A model generated the notes under the pieces. That model had not been told where the DNA came from. It did not search any database and worked only from the letters and a program-made list of their open reading frames with translations. The position numbers and the translations under genes are program-made. This document shows, piece after piece, positions 7,832-15,318 of a stretch of DNA of 33,897 nt (positions are counted from its first letter, which is position 1; every line of letters begins with the position of its first letter). The DNA lies in the NCBI RefSeq assembly GCF_003389455.1, contig NZ_QUAC01000248.1, positions 1 through 33,897 on the forward strand, given 5' to 3'. The DNA comes from Streptomyces inhibens (GTDB taxonomy: Bacteria; Actinomycetota; Actinomycetes; Streptomycetales; Streptomycetaceae).

Positions 7832-7868
7832 AAGGGGCGGCACCCGTACGTGGCGGGTGCCGCCCCTT
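7832..7868 (-). terminator. Terminator of the second tetR gene
   Basis: Arms 7832-7846 (AAGGGGCGGCACCCG) and 7854-7868 form a perfect 15-bp stem with a 7-base loop, ending 8 bases past the stop codon of the minus-strand TetR gene. It is a strong terminator candidate. Confidence 0.85.
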
Positions 7869-7876
7869 CCGCTGCG

Positions 7877-8512
7877 TCAGCCCAGAAGCCCGGCCAGCAC
7901 TGCCGTCGCCGCGGCCAACAGTTGCTCGGCAGCCGGGCCGCCCGCGGCCGTACGGGCGAGTAGGCCCTCACGTGCGGCCAAGAGCACCTCGGCGGCCTGC
8001 TCGGCAGCGGCCCCGGGCGGTACCAGCTCCGGCAGGACCCGCTCCAGCAGGGCCGCCACCGCCGCCGTCACCGTGCGGTCGTGCGCGGCGACCCGCTCAG
8101 CTAGCTCGGACGTACGCGCAGCCAGCAGGCGGAACTCCAGGAAGAGCAGAATCCACCCGGTTTCGGCGGCCTCGACCCGCAGCAGCGCCTCGACCAGCCG
8201 CCGCGCCCGTTCCTCGGGTCCCAGTTGTTCGGCCGCGGCGGCCAGCCGCTCCAGCTCGGCCATGCGCCCGGCCGCCTGCTCGTCGAAGAGCGCCAGCAGC
8301 AGGTCTTCCTTGGTGGCGAAGTTCGAGTAGAAGGCCCCACGGGTGTAGCCGGCAGCGGTGCAGATGTCCTCGATGCTCGTCCGCGCGTACCCCGCGGACA
8401 GGAACAGCTCGCCCGCCGCCGACAGGATGCGGGCTCTGGTGTGGACGCGGCGCCGCGGAGGCCGGGGCGCGGCGGATTCGACCGGGGAGGAATTCACAGC
8501 ATCACGATACAT
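7877..8512 (-). CDS. TetR-family repressor divergent from amidohydrolase
   Basis: The protein is 211 residues from ATG 8512, or 206 from GTG 8497. The DNA-binding domain reads RARILSAAGELFLSAGYART followed by SIEDICTAAGYTRGAFYSNF and ATKEDLLLALFDEQA, a canonical TetR helix-turn-helix with the GAFYSNF recognition helix. The rest is an Ala/Leu/Glu-rich helical ligand domain. The gene is divergent from the amidohydrolase with about 50 bases between starts, and a perfect palindromic operator lies in that gap. The ATG at 8512 sits inside the operator, so the GTG at 8497 is a serious alternative start. It probably represses itself and the amidohydrolase; the inducer may be that enzyme's substrate. 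Confidence 0.88.
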   Translation of the reverse strand: MYRDAVNSSPVESAAPRPPRRRVHTRARILSAAGELFLSAGYARTSIEDICTAAGYTRGAFYSNFATKEDLLLALFDEQAAGRMAELERLAAAAEQLGPEERARRLVEALLRVEAAETGWILLFLEFRLLAARTSELAERVAAHDRTVTAAVAALLERVLPELVPPGAAAEQAAEVLLAAREGLLARTAAGGPAAEQLLAAATAVLAGLLG

Positions 8513-8535
8513 GGTGTATTCAATACAGGTCGTAT
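8507..8535. promoter_or_regulatory. Symmetric TetR operator
   Basis: Centred on base 8521, the core TGTATTCAATACA (8515-8527) is a perfect 13-bp palindrome. It is flanked symmetrically by ATAC (8507-8510) and GTAT (8532-8535) with 4-base gaps. The AT-rich symmetric site between two divergent genes is what a TetR dimer would bind, and it overlaps the upstream start codon of the repressor gene. Confidence 0.8.
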
Positions 8536-8564
8536 TAAAACGAGGTCGCGAGAGGACCACCACC

Positions 8565-9785
8565 ATGAGCCGACTGCTGATCACCGACGCCCACTTGCTC
8601 CACCCCGAGACCGGCACCCGTACCGACCCTGCCTGGATCGAGGTCGCCGACGGCCGGATCGCCGCCACCGGCACCGGCCGCCCGCCCGGCGCCGGGCAGG
8701 ACGTGCGGGTGCTCAACGCCGCCGGCGCCACTGTGCTGCCCGGCCTGATCGACGCCCACGTCCACCTGCTGGTCACCTCCCTCGACCTGCCCGCCGTCGC
8801 CTCCTGGACCCCTGGATACCTGGCCGTCAGGGCCCTGGCGGAGGCCGAACGGATGCTGCGCCGCGGCTTCACCACCGTCCGCGACGTCGGCGGCGCCGAC
8901 CACGGCATGGCCCGTGCCCTGGCCGAAGGGCTGGCGCTCGGCCCCCGGCTCGTCCACGGCGGAAAGGCGCTCTCCCAGACCGGGGGCCACGGCGACCTGC
9001 GCCCGCTCGGGGACGACTCGGTGCCCTGCTGCGAGAGCCGTCCCCACTTCGCCCGGATCGCGGACGGCGTCGACGCCGTCCGCGCGGCGGCCCGGGACGA
9101 GTTCCGCAAGGGCGCCTCCCATCTGAAGGTGCTGCTCTCCGGCGGGGTGGCTTCGCCGCACGACGAGATCGCAGCCGTCCAGTACAGCGAGGAGGAGATC
9201 CGCGCCGCCGTGGAGGAGGCGGAGAACCACAACCGGTACGTCACCGTGCACGCCTACCACCCGCGCGCCATCGATCGGGCCCTGCGGGCCGGCGTGCGCT
9301 GCGTCGAACACGGCAACCTGATCGACGACGCGACCATCGCCCTGCTCCTGGAGCAGAACGCCTTCCTCGTGCCCACCCTGGTCGCCTACGAGCGGACGGC
9401 GGAGCTCGGCCGGCAGTCCGGCCTGCCGGAGTCGTCCTACGGCAAGCTCACCGAGGTCCGCGACCACGGGCTGGCCGCCCTGGAGAAGGCCCACCAGGCA
9501 GGCGTCAACCTGGTCTACGGCAGTGACCTGCTCGGGCCACTGCACTCGGCCCAGCTGGAGGAGTTCACGCTGCGCGCCGAGGTCCAGCCCGCCGCGGACG
9601 TGATCCGCTCCGCCACCAGCACGGCGGCCCGCCTGCTGCGGATGGAGGGCGAGATCGGCACCCTCGCGCCGGGCGCGCACGCCGACCTGCTCGTCGTGGA
9701 CGGCGACCCGCTGGCGGACCTGGCCGTCCTCACCCGTCCCGAGCGCCACCTCCGGCACGTGGTCAAAGCCGGTGCCGTCCTCTGA
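8565..9785 (+). CDS. Metal-dependent amidohydrolase (imidazolonepropionase-like)
   Basis: This 406-residue protein belongs to the amidohydrolase superfamily (COG1228-like, related to Xaa-Pro dipeptidases). Visible metal-site residues are H65 and H67 in GLIDAHVHLL, the probable carboxylated lysine K188 in SHLKVLLSGGVASP, H229 in VTVHAYHP, H249 in CVEHGN and D321 in VYGSDLLG. The C-terminal LAPGAHADLLVVDGDPLADL closes the small beta domain. It should hydrolyse an amide, cyclic amide or related bond in a cytoplasmic small molecule. ATG 8565 is chosen because AGAGGA lies upstream and MSRLLITDAHLL is a standard N-terminus; the longer frame reaches back into the divergent repressor. It is controlled by the adjacent TetR. 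Confidence 0.9.
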   Translation: MSRLLITDAHLLHPETGTRTDPAWIEVADGRIAATGTGRPPGAGQDVRVLNAAGATVLPGLIDAHVHLLVTSLDLPAVASWTPGYLAVRALAEAERMLRRGFTTVRDVGGADHGMARALAEGLALGPRLVHGGKALSQTGGHGDLRPLGDDSVPCCESRPHFARIADGVDAVRAAARDEFRKGASHLKVLLSGGVASPHDEIAAVQYSEEEIRAAVEEAENHNRYVTVHAYHPRAIDRALRAGVRCVEHGNLIDDATIALLLEQNAFLVPTLVAYERTAELGRQSGLPESSYGKLTEVRDHGLAALEKAHQAGVNLVYGSDLLGPLHSAQLEEFTLRAEVQPAADVIRSATSTAARLLRMEGEIGTLAPGAHADLLVVDGDPLADLAVLTRPERHLRHVVKAGAVL

Positions 9786-9845
9786 AAAGCCTTCCACTTA
9801 CCGGTCGGCGGAGTTGTCTGATCCAACAGGGTTATGGATCGGGTG
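9785..9845. repeat. IS-end-like repeat, copy B
   Basis: This is the second copy of the 61-bp repeat at 7771-7831, starting within the amidohydrolase stop codon and leading into the IS5-type remnant. Direct orientation and about 80% identity by eye suggest two related element ends and not a recent transposition. Confidence 0.7.
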
Positions 9846-10200
9846 ATCGTGCGGGGGCCGGGGCGTGAGGACAGGGCCCTTTGGCAGCTCGGGGTTGCGA
9901 AGCCAATCGAGCGCCAAGGAGGCCCTGTTGCTGAAGTCTTGCGTGAGCGTGCCCACCGCGTCATGCTCGGCGCGGTCCGCCATGTCGTGGACAACGGAGT
10001 CAAGTGGGCCAACCTGCCCGCGGACTTCCCGCCGTATCGGCGCGTGCATGCCTTCGCCCGCCGCAGGCAGGTGACGGGCCTGCTCGCCGAGCTCCACGAC
10101 CGGCCACGTGGCAAGGTCCGGGAGCAGGAAGGCCGCTCACCGGACCCGACGGCCGCGATCGTGGACTCGCAATCGGTGCGGGCGGCGGCGAACATCCCCC
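9834..10200 (+). pseudogene. IS5-type transposase N-terminal remnant
   Basis: The frame contains HRVMLGAVRHVVDNGVKWAN followed by LPADFPPYRRVHAFARRRQV and, further on, PDPTAAIVDSQSVRAAANIP. This is the order of the first third of IS5-family transposases (G-W-LP-DFPP---V------W, then the first catalytic Asp in IVDSQSV). Everything beyond the first Asp region is missing. The frame runs on uninterrupted into unrelated downstream sequence, creating an artificial 408-codon ORF that ends in the VOC gene. Confidence 0.75.
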
Positions 10201-10364
10201 GCCCGATCATCCACCCGGCAGGAGTGCAGTTGGTCGGGTCACAGATCCGGAATCGAACCGGGATGGGTGTAGCCCCTCTGCGGGGGCAAGCGAGCTGGGC
10301 TGATCTGGATCAGCCTGTTGCATTCGGGGGCCGTCTTCTACCGTCAGGGGTGGAGACGGTCGCG

Positions 10365-10545
10365 ATGGGCTCGTTGTGGGAGGAGCTGTCCCACCGGAAG
10401 GCTACGGCCCGGGAGCGGGTGGAGCGCACCCGGGAGCAGAACGCGGAGCTGAACCGGCGACTGGTGGCTGAGGAGGAGGCGCCGTCCCGGCTTGTGATCA
10501 CCTGGGAGACGGTTGAGGAGATCCTGGGCGACGCGGCGCCAGGCC
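10365..10545 (+). pseudogene. Fragment of a coiled-coil protein
   Basis: The segment reads MGSLWEELSHRKATARERVE followed by RTREQNAELNRRLVAEEEAP, then RLVITWETVEEILGDAA. It is a charged heptad-like helix followed by an ITxETVEEIL motif. I recall this N-terminus from longer Streptomyces proteins of unknown function with a C-terminal winged-helix part, which is absent here. It looks like a truncated gene front joined to the AraC tail that follows. Confidence 0.45.
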
Positions 10546-10557
10546 GTGCGCGCGACG

Positions 10558-10644
10558 GCGGGGATGCGACCGCGTCCGGCGAAACAGGTGGCCAGATCGA
10601 TCAGGATTCAAGAAGCGCGGGTCACGGAGCCGCACATAGCCTGA
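10558..10644 (+). pseudogene. Stump of an AraC-family gene (last 28 codons)
   Basis: The frame gives AGMRPRPAKQVARSIRIQEA followed by RVTEPHIA and a stop. It lines up residue for residue with the end of the intact AraC gene at 11806-11892 (AGMPPCVAKQVTRPVRNQEA, PVAEPQLA, stop). The rest of this copy, including both helix-turn-helix motifs, is gone. The stop lies 5 bases before the start of the following VOC gene, as expected if an AraC-VOC pair once stood here too. Confidence 0.8.
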
Positions 10645-10649
10645 TCGTC

Positions 10650-11060
10650 ATGGACATCACCATTCACACGAGCTTCCTCCCGCATGATGACCCGGACGCG
10701 TCCCTGGCTTTCTACCGCGACACCCTTGGCTTCGAGGTCCGCAGCGACGTCGGACAGGGCACGATGCGCTGGATCACGGTCGGCCCCGTCGGCCAGCCCG
10801 GCACGTCCATCCTCCTGGCACCGCCGGCCGCCGACCCCGGGGTCACCGAGGACGAGCGCCGCACCATCGCCGAGATGATGGCCAAGGGCACCTACGGCTG
10901 GATCCTGCTGGCCACCAGGGACCTCGACGGCACTTTCGAGAAGGTGCAGGCCGGCGACGCCGAGGTCGTCCAGGAGCCGACCGAGCAGCCGTACGGCATC
11001 CGCGACTGCGCCTTCCGCGACCCCGCGGGCAACCTGGTCCGCATCCAGGAGCTTCGCTGA
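10650..11060 (+). CDS. VOC-family protein next to AraC stump
   Basis: This 136-residue VOC (glyoxalase-fold) protein begins MDITIHTSFLPHDDPDASLA, continues FYRDTLGFEVRSDVG, and ends with the second-module strand IRDCAFRDPAGNLVRIQELR. It has the usual length of a single-chain VOC protein, which dimerises to bind a metal or small molecule. Start ATG 10650 is fixed by similarity to other family starts; there is no ribosome site, which suggests it was once translated by coupling to the AraC gene now reduced to a stump. Expression today is uncertain. A longer in-frame extension upstream is artificial. The ligand is unknown. Confidence 0.85.
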   Translation: MDITIHTSFLPHDDPDASLAFYRDTLGFEVRSDVGQGTMRWITVGPVGQPGTSILLAPPAADPGVTEDERRTIAEMMAKGTYGWILLATRDLDGTFEKVQAGDAEVVQEPTEQPYGIRDCAFRDPAGNLVRIQELR

Positions 11061-11083
11061 GTCGTCCGGTCATCGATCCGGCC

Positions 11084-11397
11084 ATGATGGCCGGCACCGC
11101 GACCACCTGCGAAGAATATGGCGGCCGGCGCTTCCAGGCCGCTGCCCTCGACCACCCCTCGGCGGCCGCACCATCGCTGAGATGCTCGCGATGTCGGCCG
11201 CCGAGGCCGAGGCGCGCACGCCGGCCGCCCACAAGGGCGGCGTCCACATCCTCGCCGAGCCGACCACCGGCCTCCATCCCTCCGCCGCCGAGCAGTTGCT
11301 CGGCCTGCTCGACCCGCTCGACCGGCTTGTCGACTCCGGCAAGCCGGTCATCGCCATCGAGCACCTCGCCGCCTACCTCGGCATGCAGCCCAGGTGC
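11084..11397 (+). pseudogene. Decayed UvrA-like (excinuclease ABC subunit A) fragment
   Basis: Short pieces appear in UvrA order. TTCEEYGGRRFQAAALD matches the zinc-region C-x-x-C-x-G-x-RF end. GGRTIAEMLAMSAAEAEA follows, then ARTPAAHK. GGVHILAEPTTGLHPSAAEQ is the ABC Walker B/D-loop, with LDEPTTGLH changed to LAEPTTGLH. LLGLLDPLDRLVDSGKPVIA and IEHLAAYLG complete it. Long blocks are deleted, including the signature motif, and at least one frameshift lies near 11155. It resembles the shorter UvrA paralogues linked to drug resistance in actinomycetes. It is non-functional. Confidence 0.75.
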
Positions 11398-11427
11398 TCG
11401 CGGACATCGATGAAAAGGAGTTCTCTC

Positions 11428-11891
<464 letters not shown>

Positions 11892-11892
<1 letters not shown>

Positions 11893-12524
11893 TGGCCATG
11901 GCATCCATCGAATCCGTCACCCTCGACGTGGCCGACCCCACGGCCGCCAACCGCTTCTACACCGCCGCCTTCGGTTTGGACACGCAGATACGCCTGCGGG
12001 CCTCCCAGGCACCCACAACCGGCTTCCGTGGGTTCACCCTGGCGCTCACGGTGTCCCAGCCGGCCACCGTCAACAGCCTCATCGACGCCGCCCTCGACGC
12101 CGGCGCCACGCCGCTGAAGCCTGCCGCGAAGTCGCTCTGGGGCTACGGCGGTGTCGTACAAGCCCCGGACGGGACGATCTGGAAGGTCGCGACCTCGGCG
12201 AAGAAGGACACCGGCCCTGCCACCCGGCAGATCGACGAGATCGTGCTCCTGCTGGGAGTCGCGGACGTGGCCGCGAGCAAGCGGTTCTACGTCGACCAAG
12301 GCCTTGCCGTGGCGAAGAGCTTCGGCCGCATGTACGTCGAGTTCGCTGCTGGGTCGAGTCCCGTCAAGCTGGCGGTGTACAGGCGCCGTGCCCTTGCCAA
12401 GGACGCCGGCGTCTCTCCCGACGGCACCGGATCGCACCGGCTCATGATCGGCGGCGATGCCGGGCCTTTCACCGACCCGGACGGGTTTGCATGGGAGGCC
12501 GCATCGCCGGCACCCACACCTTGA
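11892..12524 (+). CDS. Two-domain VOC-family protein
   Basis: The 210-residue product contains two VOC modules. The first reads SIESVTLDVADPTAANRFYT, then AFGLDTQIRL and VVQAPDGTIWKVATS. The second reads IDEIVLLLGVADVAASKRFY, then VDQGLAVAKSFG and ending FTDPDGFAWEAAS. Tandem modules in one chain usually form a complete small-molecule-binding unit in the cytoplasm. The start at ATG 11892 overlaps the AraC stop; an in-frame ATG at 11898 is equally possible. With AraC it forms a regulator-binder pair resembling other dioxygenase/resistance-type VOC operons. The ligand is unknown. Confidence 0.87.
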
Positions 12525-12770
12525 TGTGCCACTGCTGCCTGCCCTGCCTGGTCGCCGATGACGAGACAGCCGCCGGGCTCGGGGCGGTGCCGGGTGCCGA
12601 GCCGATGCGCCCGCCGCGGCCGACCACCATCGTCATGATGCGCTTCGCCGGTCGGCCTCGGACGAGTGCACCGCGCGCATCACGGAAAGCGACCAGCAGC
12701 GCGGTGCCGAACCGGCAACGTGGCCTGACCCCAGTGGGAGCGCCCGATGCCGGGGGGCTGCCAGAGGACA

Positions 12771-13481
12771 TCAATCGTCGGCAGCCCACCCCGGGACCGT
12801 CGGCAGCACCTTCTCGGCGACGCGGAGCAGCACCGCGTCGTCCGGCACCCCGCCGTCCGCGCGCCACAGGGTCACCTCGAAGGAGCCGCCGCTGTCCTTT
12901 GTGTCCCGGGCCACGGTGAGGGCGCGGGCCGGAACGCCGGGACCGCTGTCGGTGTCCCTCCCGTCGAGGCGGAAGCTGATGCTGATGGTGTGGTCCGAGT
13001 AGAAGACGGCCGGGCGGCCCAGAACCTTCCGCTGCCGCGCGCCGTCCCCCAGAAGCGCGGCGGATCCGGCCACCGGAAGACGGTCGTAGGTGGCCGTCAG
13101 ATCCACGGTGTAGGTCCCGAACTCGACCCGGGCCGAGGGAGTGGCAATCTCCTTGCCATTGCCAAACTTGACGGAGCCGCCGCTGCCGCCGGCGGTCTTC
13201 GCGGTCTCCCCCGGCGTGCCCAGCAGTTCAGCGAGGTCGGGACGGTTCAGCGCCTCGCAGAGTTGCGCCCCGGAGACGCGCCGAGGCGCCTTCCCGGGCT
13301 CCCCCGGCGCCTTCTCGGGCTCGCCGCCCGAGCACGTGGCAGGCGGCGGGTCACTGTCCGAGGACGACGTTTCCCTGAAAGTCCACAGACCGACACTGAG
13401 TGCCGCTACCAGCGCCACGGCCGCGACGGCCTGCCCCCACGCGCCCGCGCCCTTCGCGGGCGCGTCGATATCGTCTGCCAT
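12771..13481 (-). CDS. Membrane-anchored DUF6215-like protein
   Basis: The 236-residue protein starts MADDIDAPAKGAGAWGQAVA and has a single transmembrane helix at about residues 16-35. A Ser/Asp/Pro-rich linker and a compact extracytoplasmic domain follow, containing SGAQLCEALNRPDLAELLGT, EIATPSARVEFGTYTVDLTA and FEVTLWRADGGVPDDAVLLR. I recall this architecture as the actinomycete family DUF6215, a name I give from memory. Function is unknown; two cysteines (in ATCSGG and QLCEAL) could pair outside the cell. It stands alone, with its stop facing the VOC gene. Confidence 0.8.
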   Translation of the reverse strand: MADDIDAPAKGAGAWGQAVAAVALVAALSVGLWTFRETSSSDSDPPPATCSGGEPEKAPGEPGKAPRRVSGAQLCEALNRPDLAELLGTPGETAKTAGGSGGSVKFGNGKEIATPSARVEFGTYTVDLTATYDRLPVAGSAALLGDGARQRKVLGRPAVFYSDHTISISFRLDGRDTDSGPGVPARALTVARDTKDSGGSFEVTLWRADGGVPDDAVLLRVAEKVLPTVPGWAADD

Positions 13482-13638
13482 GTCCCCCGCCTGCCATGAT
13501 CCCCCGATACGTGCCCGGGGACCTTAACCCGTGATCATCATGCGGACAAGGAGGTTGGCCGTCACCACGGTGCCAACCTCGGCCGACACGCCGGCCCTGC
13601 CCGCTCCCCTGCGGGCCACCTCAAGCAGGAGGGGCCTG

Positions 13639-13791
13639 TCAGTGACTACTGATAGGGATGCCGCATGGCCGACGACAGACCTCCCATGTCCCGACCGTTG
13701 CGGGAACTGCTGCATACCGGTTGTTGCTCGTGGGCAACAGTGGTTCCAGCACCGCCCACTCATTGTCCGTGAGATCCCCCCTGCTGAGCAT
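13639..13791 (-). pseudogene. Transposase N-terminal stump (IS5/IS4-like)
   Basis: On the minus strand, ATG 13791 opens MLSRGDLTDNEWAVLEPLLP, the standard start of IS5-type transposases (LTD-EWA-LEPLLP). Unrelated residues and a stop follow at residue 51. Only the first 25 or so residues look like transposase, so this is a truncated element end. Confidence 0.65.
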
Positions 13792-13950
13792 GGCCAGAAC
13801 AATGATCTGGTGATCGAAGAGTCACCGCCCAGTTGGCGGGATTCCCCAACTGCTGCGCTCAGCCTGGCGCCTCGACGCCCTCAGTGAAGAAACGCAGCAG
13901 ATGCTGTACGAGTAGCGCCAGGCCGTCGAGCGCGTAAAGATGCCGCAGGC

Positions 13951-13972
13951 ACCGGCCCGTTACCGGGCGCGG
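13951..13972 (-). terminator. Weak hairpin after DUF1801 gene
   Basis: GCCCG-TTAC-CGGGC lies just beyond the stop of the minus-strand DUF1801 gene. The stem is short, so its role as terminator is only suggested by position. Confidence 0.3.
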
Positions 13973-13973
13973 C

Positions 13974-14429
13974 TCAGCTCACAGCCTGCTTCACGAGCGC
14001 AGCGATCCGCGCCTCCACTTCGGTCGTCACCTCGGTCAGGGCGAAACCGGCTGCCCACATCGTGCCCTCGTCCAGCTTCGCCTGGTCGCTGAACCCGAGC
14101 GTTGCGTAGCGCGCCTTGAACTTCGCCGCGCTCTGGAAGAAGCAGACGACTTTGCCGTCCAGCGCGTAGGCGGGCATTCCGTACCAGAGCTTCGGTGCGA
14201 GGGCCGGGGCGTTGGCCGTGATGACGGCATGGACGCGCTCGGCCATGATCCGGTCCGAGTCCTGCATCTCGGCGATCTTCGCGAGCACGTCCTGCTCCGC
14301 CTCCGCCGCCTTGTCCGCGCGCGAGCTGCGGCGGGCGGACTTCTTCAGCTCTTGGGCGTGGTCCTTCATCGCGGCCCGCTCCTCGGCCGTGAATCCCTCG
14401 TGCGTGCTGCTTCTTTCGGTGCTGCTCAT
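13974..14429 (-). CDS. DUF1801 (YdhG/iron-chaperone-like) protein
   Basis: The 151-residue protein has a charged helical front (HEGFTAEERAAMKDHAQELK) and then the DUF1801 core: IMAERVHAVITANAPALAPK, LWYGMPAYALDGKVVCFFQS, FKARYATLGFSDQAKLDEGT and MWAAGFALTEV. The LWYGMPAY and FFQSAAKFKARY signatures are typical. Members include a frataxin-like iron protein in Bacillus, but most are uncharacterised. ATG 14429 is chosen because GGAGG lies right upstream, so the longer frame is rejected. It is divergent from a truncated TetR gene across a region with two operator palindromes, so it may have been that repressor's target. Confidence 0.85.
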   Translation of the reverse strand: MSSTERSSTHEGFTAEERAAMKDHAQELKKSARRSSRADKAAEAEQDVLAKIAEMQDSDRIMAERVHAVITANAPALAPKLWYGMPAYALDGKVVCFFQSAAKFKARYATLGFSDQAKLDEGTMWAAGFALTEVTTEVEARIAALVKQAVS

Positions 14430-14502
14430 GGCAGACCTCCCTTTGAGGATCTGATGTGTTGGATCTTGGGCGCGTGGGCGGCGACGTACCACCGGACCCA
14501 AC

Positions 14503-14523
14503 ATCGGCACGCGCCGTGCCGAT
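14503..14523. promoter_or_regulatory. Operator palindrome 1 ahead of truncated tetR
   Basis: ATCGGCACG (14503-14511) and CGTGCCGAT (14515-14523) are perfect 9-bp arms around a CGC spacer. The same core recurs 57 bp downstream. The position between divergent DUF1801 and TetR genes suggests an autoregulatory operator. Confidence 0.75.
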
Positions 14524-14561
14524 CGAGACTGAATACTGCGCGCAGCCCTCGGGATTGCCAA

Positions 14562-14578
14562 CGGCACGCCTCGTGCCG
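14562..14578. promoter_or_regulatory. Operator palindrome 2 ahead of truncated tetR
   Basis: CGGCACG-CCT-CGTGCCG is a second copy of the same dyad, ending 13 bases before the ATG of the TetR fragment, where a bound repressor would block expression of that gene. Confidence 0.75.
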
Positions 14579-14591
14579 ATAGGGTGGCGGC

Positions 14592-14732
14592 ATGACCGAC
14601 TCGCCCGCCACGCCGAGGCGCCGAGGCGCCGCGCGCACTGAAGAGCTGCTGCAGGTAACCCTCGATCTGGCTGCTGACGTCGGTTACGCGGGCCTGAGCA
14701 TCGAGGCGGTCGCCGGACGGGCCGCCACGTGA
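14592..14732 (+). pseudogene. TetR-family regulator truncated after 46 residues
   Basis: The frame encodes MTDSPATPRRRGAARTEELL followed by QVTLDLAADVGYAGLSIEAV and AGRAAT, then stops. This is the first half of a TetR helix-turn-helix; the recognition helix and the whole ligand domain are missing. The stop TGA overlaps a GTG that leads into an oxidoreductase fragment in another frame, so a deletion fused two genes. It should not bind DNA alone. The two upstream operators are intact relics of its control region. Confidence 0.8.
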
Positions 14733-15214
14733 CGAGCGGGGCGGTCGCGGCCAAGAGTGCCGAGGACCAGATCGCCGTCACCGGTCTGCTCGAATCGGGG
14801 GCCGTGGCCGCTTTGCACTTCCGTGGCGGTGCGTCCCGCGCCACCGGGTTTCACTGGGAGATCAACGGCACGGAGGGCGATCTCGTCGTCAAGGCCGGCC
14901 AGGCTCAGTGGTGGTGGGGGCGGCTGCGGTTGTACGGCGCCCGAGGCAACGACGGCGTCTTGGCCGAACTTCCGGTTCCCGCCCGCTACCAGCGGTCGCT
15001 GACGCAATGGACCGAGCGGTCCGCAGAGCCCGCCTACAACGTCGCCCATAAGTACGCGCTTCTGCGCGGCCAGATCACCGGGAGCCTTGCGCCGGACACG
15101 GACGGCGTTCCCGACTTCCGGCACGCGGTCCGGCGGCACGGCGTGCTGGAAAAGCTCCGAGAGGCGGCACGGACCGGCCGGAAGGAGGTCACACTCGCAG
15201 AGCAAGGCTCGTAG
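14729..15214 (+). pseudogene. C-terminal half of a Gfo/Idh/MocA-type oxidoreductase
   Basis: The frame reads VTSGAVAAKSAEDQIAVTGL, LESGAVAALHFRGGASRATG and FHWEINGTEGDLVVKAGQAQ. This is the C-terminal beta-sheet domain of the NAD(P)-dependent Gfo/Idh/MocA family (HFRGG, IxGTEGDL motifs), ending with VPDFRHAVRRHGVLEKLREA. The Rossmann domain and the catalytic lysine region are absent. A GTG at 14729 overlapping the TetR stop (GTGA) might allow translation, giving a 161-residue protein without a cofactor-binding domain. It is best treated as a remnant. Confidence 0.8.
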
Positions 15215-15223
15215 GAGCGTGCC

Positions 15224-15318
15224 CTACTTGGTGAGGTTGCGGAAGCGTTTGTAGCAGCAGGGGGCGCCGCCAGCCCGAGAAAGGCCAGGTAGTTGCCCGG
15301 GTGACGCTCGTGGCGGTG
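15224..15318 (-). pseudogene. Transposase C-terminal tail
   Basis: On the minus strand the sequence reads RHERHPGNYLAFLGLAA and, after a one-base frame change, CCYKRFRNLTK and a stop at 15224. This is the usual end of IS5-type transposases (ERHPGNYLAFLGLAAALCCYKR). It replaces the 3' end of the response regulator. Confidence 0.7.

Noticed and set aside
8513..9244. N-terminal extension of the second TetR gene back to 9244
   Set aside because: It lies opposite the amidohydrolase and has no motif; the TetR domain starts normally at 8512 or 8497.
8535..9797. Long minus-strand frame opposite the amidohydrolase
   Set aside because: The plus strand has all metal-site motifs of an amidohydrolase; the opposite frame is low-complexity and without a start signal.
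7771..9845. Intact composite transposon
   Set aside because: No complete transposase, no matched inverted ends and no target duplications were found; only the direct repeats are supported.
12525..12770. Possible gene between the VOC and DUF6215-like genes
   Set aside because: Both strands have short open frames with no recognisable motif, start signal or consistent codon bias.
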